Assembly (NCBI GenBank): GCA_024516035.1
Contig: CM044964.1
Location: 27,622,717 to 27,686,716 of the forward strand
Length of the DNA: 64,000 bases
Direction: 5' to 3'
Origin: Bactericera cockerelli
Lineage: Eukaryota > Arthropoda > Insecta > Hemiptera > Triozidae
Of this stretch, positions 18,868 to 27,800 are shown piece after piece; positions within the stretch are counted from its first letter, which is position 1; the number at the start of each line of letters is the position of its first letter. The notes beneath the pieces were generated by a model. The model was not told the DNA's origin and did not search any database. It worked only from the letters and a program-made list of their open reading frames with translations. A program made the translations under genes and the position numbers.

Positions 18868-21800
18868 CTGAAAGAAAACAAAAGTAAGGGGGGTCTTTGA
18901 GACATGAGAAGTGATGGACAATGGTGCATCTGAACATAAAATTAAACAGGCTCATAAAATAGGTGTTCAGAATTCACCAGACTATTTAATTAGTGCTCAT
19001 GTTGATTTGATAACACATTGATTTTGACTAGATAATGAAAAAGGACCTTCACGAGTTTCAGTTGGTAGTGCATGGAATATCTTTGTATAAATCATACAGG
19101 CTCATACAAGAGGTGTTAAGAATTCATCATTAACTCCAAGGACCCTATAAGTAGGAAAATCAAGTGAAAACAGTTGGGACAAAGAAAGTTCCTTTCTGGC
19201 AACAGAAAGTTTTTTTTTACAGTTTTTTATTGAAAAAAAAAAAAATGATTTTTTGTTCCCTTTTAATTCAGATGAGCTCAGATGTTAAAGTTATTTCTCA
19301 ACATAAATTGATTCAGGCGCAAATTACCCAAAACTTTAAATCATCATGGCAACTTCTTTGGTTTTAAACTGTGATATTCATTTGATATGCTCAGATTAAT
19401 TTGTTATGCTATCTGAAAATCCTGTCTCAGTTGGTAGTGCATGGAATATCTTTGTATAAATCATACAGGCTCATACAAGAGGTGTTGATCATTCATCATT
19501 GACAGAAATTAGGTGATTCAAAAAATTAGTGATTCAGTTGAACCTGGACACACAGGACTTTTGTAAGCAGAAAAAGTTAATAAACTAATAAAAAAAAAAC
19601 CCCCAATGGTCCATTTATTTATTTATTATTACAAAATCAAGCAAGTTGATTTCATGCTCTTTGAAGATCACATTATGGTGACCTATTGAAATTTACAAAA
19701 AGCTAAATATAGGAGTCTCAGTTGGTAGTGCATGGAATATCTTTGTATAAATCATACAGGCTCATACAAGAGGTGTTTGATATTCATCATAGACTCCTAC
19801 AGAATGACTTAACAAGTAGGAAAATACTTAACCTTGATAGCAAAGCATTTAACTGCTCATGGTTATAACATGACAGACTTCACAATTCACACATTAAGGA
19901 CAGTTCCAAGTTTAGAAAAGTTCTGTTCTGACAGCAGATTAAAAGTTTCTTTAGTCTGTTCAAACAAAAATTGAAATATTCCAAAATTCAGATGAGCTCA
20001 GATGTTAAAGTTATTTCTCAACACACCTTGATTCAGGCGCAAATTACCCAAAACTTTATATCATCATTGCAAATCTTTTTTTTTCATCAGATATCTATTA
20101 AGATCAGCATTCTTTATTATGTGTGTTCTCTTTGAAAATCCTGTCTCAGTTGGTAGTGCATGGAATATCTTTGTATAAATCATATAGGCTCATACAAGAG
20201 GTGTTTAATATTCATCATAGACAATAGATTTTGCATGAGTAAACAAGAAGGGAATGAGAAAACTGAAGCTAATTGTCATAAATATAAATTAATCCTTTGC
20301 TACAAAAGATCATTTGCTCAAATCCTATGATGATCTCAAACTTCCAAATAAGCAGTCAGGCACACAATGTCTCAGATTGGTTTTTCAAAGATCACTGAAA
20401 TATCATAGTAGTGGGTACAGACAATAAATAAATCATCATTGACAATGTGCAGATTTGCAATGAAAAACTAGGTGCAACATTAGAAAGACAAAATACTTTA
20501 AACCAGTTTCTGTTTCAATGAATAAATGTTATTATTATTTATAAACTGGTTGGATTTCCACAAGATAAGCCTTAATATTCTCACATGTCCTCTATAAAAT
20601 TCATTGTGACCTTCATTGATTAATTTATAAATTACTAAATTACATAATAAATATGTATAAGAAATTCAACATCATAAATTTCATTTTTGTATCAAAAATA
20701 TTGGTATCTTTGCCTGTATAGGTTGGTAGTGTATGATGTTGATTATTGATACGAAGAACAATATGAAATTCAATATCATAAACATAATTGACGAAGTTTC
20801 AATACTCACCAGCAGCTGCGTCATCATCAGTTTTAGGTTTCTTTGTAGGTGTTCCTCCTTTTTTGTTGTTTGAATTATTTAGTTTTCTTTTTTTGTCATC
20901 AGTCTGAAACACAATCAAAAAAACCTTGAAAAATTGAAAGCACCAAGAGCAAATTGGCTATCAAAACCTTTTTCTGACTGTTCTGGTTGAGTTTAAAGAC
21001 TACTCCTTGGTAGTTCTGGAATTATCTGTCTCAGTTGGTAGTGCATGGAATTTGTATAAATCATACAGGCTCATACAAGAGGTGTTTAATGTTCATCATA
21101 GACAGATGTGATATGAAGAAATTGTTTGAAAAATAACCAATATAAAATGGCCTACCACTTTTCATTTACCCGAATTTTGTTGTGATTCCATTACAAGGAT
21201 GTCTGACCAATTGAAGAGGTGGGCCAGTAGATTAACAATATTTTGGGACCTTCACAAAATGTCAATACTAGGCAAAATCACATGTCTCCAAAATAATGAA
21301 CCCAAAATTTCACCTACACCTAATTTGGTTAATTTGATTTTAAAAATGAAAAAAAATTATTCATTGACTTTGCTTGCCCATCAGCAGTTAGTTTGGATGC
21401 ATAACCTAGTTCTATTACATTAAAAGGGAGTGTCTCAGTTGGTAGTGCATGGAATAACTTTGTATAAATCATACAGGCTCATACAAGAGGTGTTTAATAT
21501 TCATCACTGACAACTTCTTTCAACTGTCTGCATAAGGGAAAAAAATTACAAAAAATACCCTGTGATACAAGTGAAATCATAGGTAAATAGCACAATACAA
21601 CAAATCATGGGGACTATACCTGATGGTTCATGGTTTGAGGAGCTGTTTAATATTTTATGTTAATTTTAAAAAAAATACAACATGTTGTGCTTACAATTCA
21701 TATCTAGTTCCTGAAGCTCAGATATTGTTTCGATCTCAACACCTAAATGATATTCAGGCGCAAATTACCCAAAACATAACTCATCATAGCAGCAGATCCT

Positions 21801-24800
21801 TATCACAATATTGTAAATAATGAACTAAATAAATTAACTTACATATTATCTTCAATATGATGTCCAAGGTTAGCTGTTTACTGAATGAAAGCTACAACAT
21901 GATTTAAAAACACCTAAGCTCAATGGAATAATATCCCATCAGTTTTTACTTACAAGATTTTTGGACAGAATTTCAGATTCATCAGCTTCCTCATCACTGA
22001 AGTCTTCATCAATGCTCTCTTCATCATCATCTTCTCCCATGGGTTCACCTGTGCCAACGGAGTGGTTTCCAAACAAATATATTGGGCCACTTCCTTTCAC
22101 CAGTTTGAATGTGACGGGTGGGTCAGGAAACAGCAGATCGAGGGGTGCATGATTGTTCACACCTGCTTTAAGAACTACTATGGGCAGTTTTATGTCCGCT
22201 CGGAAACCCATTGCTTCCACCTCAACAACATGTACTTCTCCTTCTTTAGCATTGGCACCTATCACAGCCTAAAACAAGAATAAAATTCACATTACCCTCT
22301 AAACAACTTCACCAGGATTTACTTTCTTGGTGTCTACTTTTGATAATAACCATATGAAAGGATGTATCTAAATGTAATAAAGGTAAAAATAACAGTAGGT
22401 AGAATCTTGTCTCAGAAACAAAGCTTGTACATCACATCAACATCAGACGTAGTAGTGTACAGATATATAATGAGTCATCATTGACTGGTGGTTTACTAAA
22501 TATTGTTATTAAACTAAAATATAGAGCAAATAAATAGCAGGTGCATATTGAAGTGAAACGTGTCTCAGAAACAAAGCTTGTACATCATATTTCTATCAGA
22601 CGTAGTAGTGTACAGATATATAATGAGTCATCATTGATTTATTTCACTAAGATGTTTGGAACCTAAATAAGGCCAAGAAAAAAACTAGAGGTATATGTTC
22701 TCCTATGATTCAAGGATCATGAAATAATTTAAGTATAAAGGTAAAGGAGTATTGTACATTGTCTCAGATTTTGCAAAGATAATATCATAGATAAGTCAGA
22801 GTAGTGGGTACAGACATAAGTTAAGTATCATCATTGACAATGTAATATTAACAAAGGACTTCTAATTTCAGTGTTTTTCATCTCTGATCTCTGCCCTAAA
22901 ATCAACATCTTGGTTTGAAAAAAATAATAATAATAATAATAATAAGACGGTGTCCAGTCAGTTAGCCAGCTAACTGACTGGACACCGTCTCGCGAAACTT
23001 TGCTCCGCGTAATTTTCTCGAAATTTTTGAAAATTTTCAATTCAAATTATCAATGTGATTTAATACCTCGTTTTGTTATCAATGGGATCAAGGCGGCAGC
23101 CCACGGTTCCTGCTGTCCTTTCCCGAAAGCGTTGGTCGTATGAGGAGAACGTTGATATTATCCGGTCATATTTTCGAGCGACAAAATGCGAGACAGACAC
23201 TCTACGTTATCGAGAGAAGTTCCACAACGAATGGAAGAAGATTTATCCAGATTCGACAGCTACCCAGCAAAGAGTATGCGACCAAAGGTTCCAAATAATG
23301 ACCAAAAACAAATTTCTGGACACAACCCAAATTGAACGTATCAAGCAGCAGATCTCTGAAGAATTGCAAATATCACTGCCCAACTATGACCAAGAAGATA
23401 CTACTGAAAACCTTGTTCCAGTGGCTCAAGATCCTGATATTAGACCACCAATTAACAACACTCAACCGAACGTGTCACCTGAAGCCGAGTTGAGCATGAG
23501 AAGTTCTTTCACGCCAGATGAACCAGCTCATTCCCAAATTCCCTACGAGTCAATGCATCTCATTCAGGCCGAATTTAAAGACCTTTTTGAAAAATATAAA
23601 GATATTGAACCTCAAAAAAGACCATTCATTCCAAGAGTACCATATGATCGTTCCACCGAAAACCAAGTGAAACAAGTTGATAAATTCCTCCTGTCAGAAA
23701 TGCCTGTGTATACCTCATTACAACACATCAACTTAGTTATATATGTTGCAGCTCTCACAGTATGTTCTTTGTTAAACATCAGTATACCAGACAGCTCACA
23801 ACCAACCAGACGAAAAGAACATACAAAACCCAACTGGCACATAAGACTCGAGAGACGCATAGCAACGCTTAGATCCGACCTCACAAAGTTGTACAATTGG
23901 AAAAGTAATAAAGCCAGGAAATATTTGCCTCTTCTAAATAAATATGGTATGGACCCAAGGCATCAATACTTTGACCGAAAATTCCTTTACATCACGGATA
24001 ATTTGAAACAAAAAATAGCAGCGTTTAGTCAACGGTTACGTCGCTATAACAAATCCTACCGAAGAACTTACGAGAATAAACTTTTTATTTCTAATGAAAA
24101 ACGGTTTTATCAAAACTTGGAGACTAAAAACAACAATAATTCCCAACAAGCAAATGATCTGTTACCTCAGAAAGAAGAAGTTGTGAACTTTTGGAAAGAT
24201 CAATGGTCAAGTGATGCAACACATAATAAGAAAAATATATGGATACAAGAAGAAAAACAAAACTATGCACATGTGACCCCTATGAATTCTGAGGCAATAA
24301 CTTTACAAGACATAAAACATGTAATCCATAAACTACACAATTGGAAATCACCTGGCTTGGATAAAGTTCAAAATTATTGGTGGAAATATTTCACAAGTGT
24401 TCATGTCCACCTTGTAACACATGTTAATAATGTCTTTCAAAATCCCACCATATTACCAGCATTCCTCAATCAAGGCATCACCTACTTAAAACCTAAATCC
24501 AGTGATCTAAGAAATCCAAAGAATTATCGCCCAATCACTTGTCTCAATACAATGTATAAGATAATTACTAGCATCATTCAATTCAAGATCGATAAATTTG
24601 TCACTGAAAACAATATTATGTGTGAAAATCAGAAGGGATGTCGCAAAAACTCACGCGGCTGCAAAGAACAGCTGATCATCGATAATATAATATGTGCTCA
24701 AGCGAAAAAAAGAAACAAGAATATTTCAGTAGCCTGGGTGGACTACTCCAAGGCGTACGATTCTGTACCACACAGTTGGTTGTTAGAAATACTAAAAATC

Positions 24801-27800
24801 TACAAAATCGACCCCGTGCTTATTCAGTTCCTGAAACATAGTATGCATGCATGGTGTACCAAATTATCCTTGGTTGTGTCAGCAGAGAGCAGATATAACA
24901 CCGTACCTGTAAATTTTGAATCAGATTTCATCCCGATCAAGAAAGGAATATTTCAGGGTGACGGCTGGAGTCCGCAGTGGTTCTGTCTTGCGTTGAACCC
25001 GCTTAGCAACATCCTCAACAACACTCACAAAGGATACAAACTCAATAGCGCGTCAGACTTCAACATATCCCATCTGCTCTATGTTGATGATTTGAAAATC
25101 TATGCAAAGAATAAAGTAGAACTACAGTCACTCCTTGAGACCACTTCCATCTTCTCATCGGATATCAATATGAAATTTGGATTGGAAAAATGTGCTACTT
25201 TAGAAGTCAAAAGAGGAAAAATATTGCACCATGAAAATGTCAATCTAGCACTCACAACTTGTACTCTTCCATCCATAGATTCCTATTACAAATACCTAGG
25301 AATATTTCAAGATCTTGTGTTCAACAAGACTGATGTAAAAGAAAAGTTAATTGATGGTTTCGTAACAAGGATAAAGAAAATATTATCGACAAATCTTGAC
25401 GGGAAAAATAAAATAAAAGCATATAATAGCTGGTGCGTCCCATTCATATCCTATTCATTTGGAATAATACCATGGACGACAACAGATCTTCAAGCTATGG
25501 ATAGACGAACTCGAGTCCTAATGACTCAATACCGTATGCACCATCCCCGTGCTTGTACTGAACGGTTATACCTACCCAGATCATCAGGCGGTAGAGGAAT
25601 GATATGTCTCGAACAACTTGCACAGAAGGAAAAGAAAAACTTGAAAACATACTTTTTCAACAAAAAAGAAACATCCCCACTTCATGCCGCAGTCATCGAG
25701 GCTGACAACAACTTATCAGCACTTGATCTTGGAACAGATGAAATGCCCCAACAAATCCAGACTGAAACACTGATCAACAAGTGGCAACAGAAATCCTTGC
25801 ACGGACGATTCAAAGAAACTCTGGACAGTAACCATGAATCCTCTAATGCATGGCTGAGGAAGAGCTCACTCTATGGAGAGACAGAAGGTTTTGTACTCGC
25901 GATCCAAGATCAAGTAATAGCGACAAAAAATTATAAGAAACATATTCTGAAGCAAAACATAGATGATAGATGTAGATTATGTCAAAGCATGCCTGAAACC
26001 ATCCAACACATCACATCTAGCTGTTCAATCCTGGCTAACTCTGATTATCTACATCGTCATAACTCAGCAGCTAAATTAGTGCACCAATATCTTGCACTAA
26101 CTTTCAAACTATCCGAGAAAAAAATAATGTTCTATAAATACCACCCAGAACCAATTCTAGAAAACTCGATAGCAAAGCTGTATTGGGATTCGACGGTTGT
26201 TACAGATCGAAGAATTGAAGCCAACAGACCCGATATTATACTGGTGGACAAAATCAACAATTCCGTCAAACTAATTGATATTGCCATCCCAGCCGATCAT
26301 AACATATTAAATTCAACAGCTCTCAAGATCCACAAATACCAAGATCTGGCTGTGGAAATCTCAAACATGTGGAACATAGAAAATGTAGAAACCATCCCCG
26401 TCATCATATCCACAAACGGAGTAATTCATCGCAGTTTCTACACCCACACTAAAAAAATCAACCTGCCTCTATCACTTGTACATGAAATGCAAAAAGCTGT
26501 CCTGCTCGAAAATTGTCGCTTGCTCCGAAGATTCCTGTCCCACTCATCATAATATCAACATCTCCTTATCAACAATTGAATACTATGTTTGCTACTGCTA
26601 GCCCATAGAATAATATTTATTACCATATTATGTATAAATATGAGAAATAAAACGAAAAAATAATAATACAAAAATTTCAAGGTAAAATTGTTTATATTGT
26701 TTGGGTGAGTATATTAATTTACAAAATCAAATTAGATATTGAAAAAAATTCAGTAAAGTTTTTCCCATTTTTTATACTTACTTGCTTGACAAGCAGTGTA
26801 TGTTCTCCTCTGAATCCTTGGGATGAATCGGCACTCTTGTCACCTTTTTCAATATCAGGGTCCCAGCAGTCATGTGTCTTCTTGCTGTCCAAAGTCAGTC
26901 CTGAAATCAAAATGTTTAAAATAATCAAGTCAATAATAAAAAACAAAACTTCTTGGTCTTGAGGTGCATTTGTCACAGTTGATTATATTTTTTGGTCCAT
27001 GATATTTTACAGAATATATAAAATTGTCATTGAGAAGCACACCAACACAACACCAAATGATGTTTCCCAAAGGAATCCATTAAAATTATCATTTGATACT
27101 ACAGAATTTATCAGCGAATTACTGATTTATCAACCTGTTTAATTTTTAATGATAAATGCATTCTCAGCTAAGGTTATCATTATGCTAAACAAGGTTGTAC
27201 ATTCAACCACTTCACCCATGAGGCCATTGTTACACATGTAATTGTAAGTGATGATCCCAAAAACTGTGAAAGGGCTCTCATTTAAGAATTTTGGGTAGGG
27301 CCAACTTTAACATAAAGTTTGCTGGAGACCATCACTCACCCCTCCAGCTGTAGCCAAGCTGGCTACAACAACAACAACCTTAAAATCCTCAATTCTCCCT
27401 TTCAACCATCAAATTTTGTTTAAATAAGAAAAGATTGTGTTCAGTTGAGAGATTTGGCAACTGAGAGTGAGAAAGCTTCATAGAAGAAGGCCCTGGTGTA
27501 AGAACAGAAAGATCCACATGGTCTGAGAATATTTCAGTAAGGTAAAGAAAAGAATCCTCATGATAGGTTGGGAAAGGTGTTTTAAGAACAACTGAATCCT
27601 GCCAAACTGAAATATGTTCATTAGATTAAAGACCATGTGTTGAATGGTTTACTTTAAATCTATGATTGACCACACTTTGCTTGGGTACATATACTACATC
27701 AGGGGAACATTCAAAGGTATAAGTGAGGGATATAAATTTTGCCCATTCATGTTTATGCCAGTAACTTGAAATGAGGTTATAGAATGATTATTGGACATTA

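Noticed and set aside
20700..20800. Possible further family 1 snoRNA (GGTTGGTAGTGTATG)
   Set aside because: Only a short stretch resembles the guide; box C and a terminal stem are missing.
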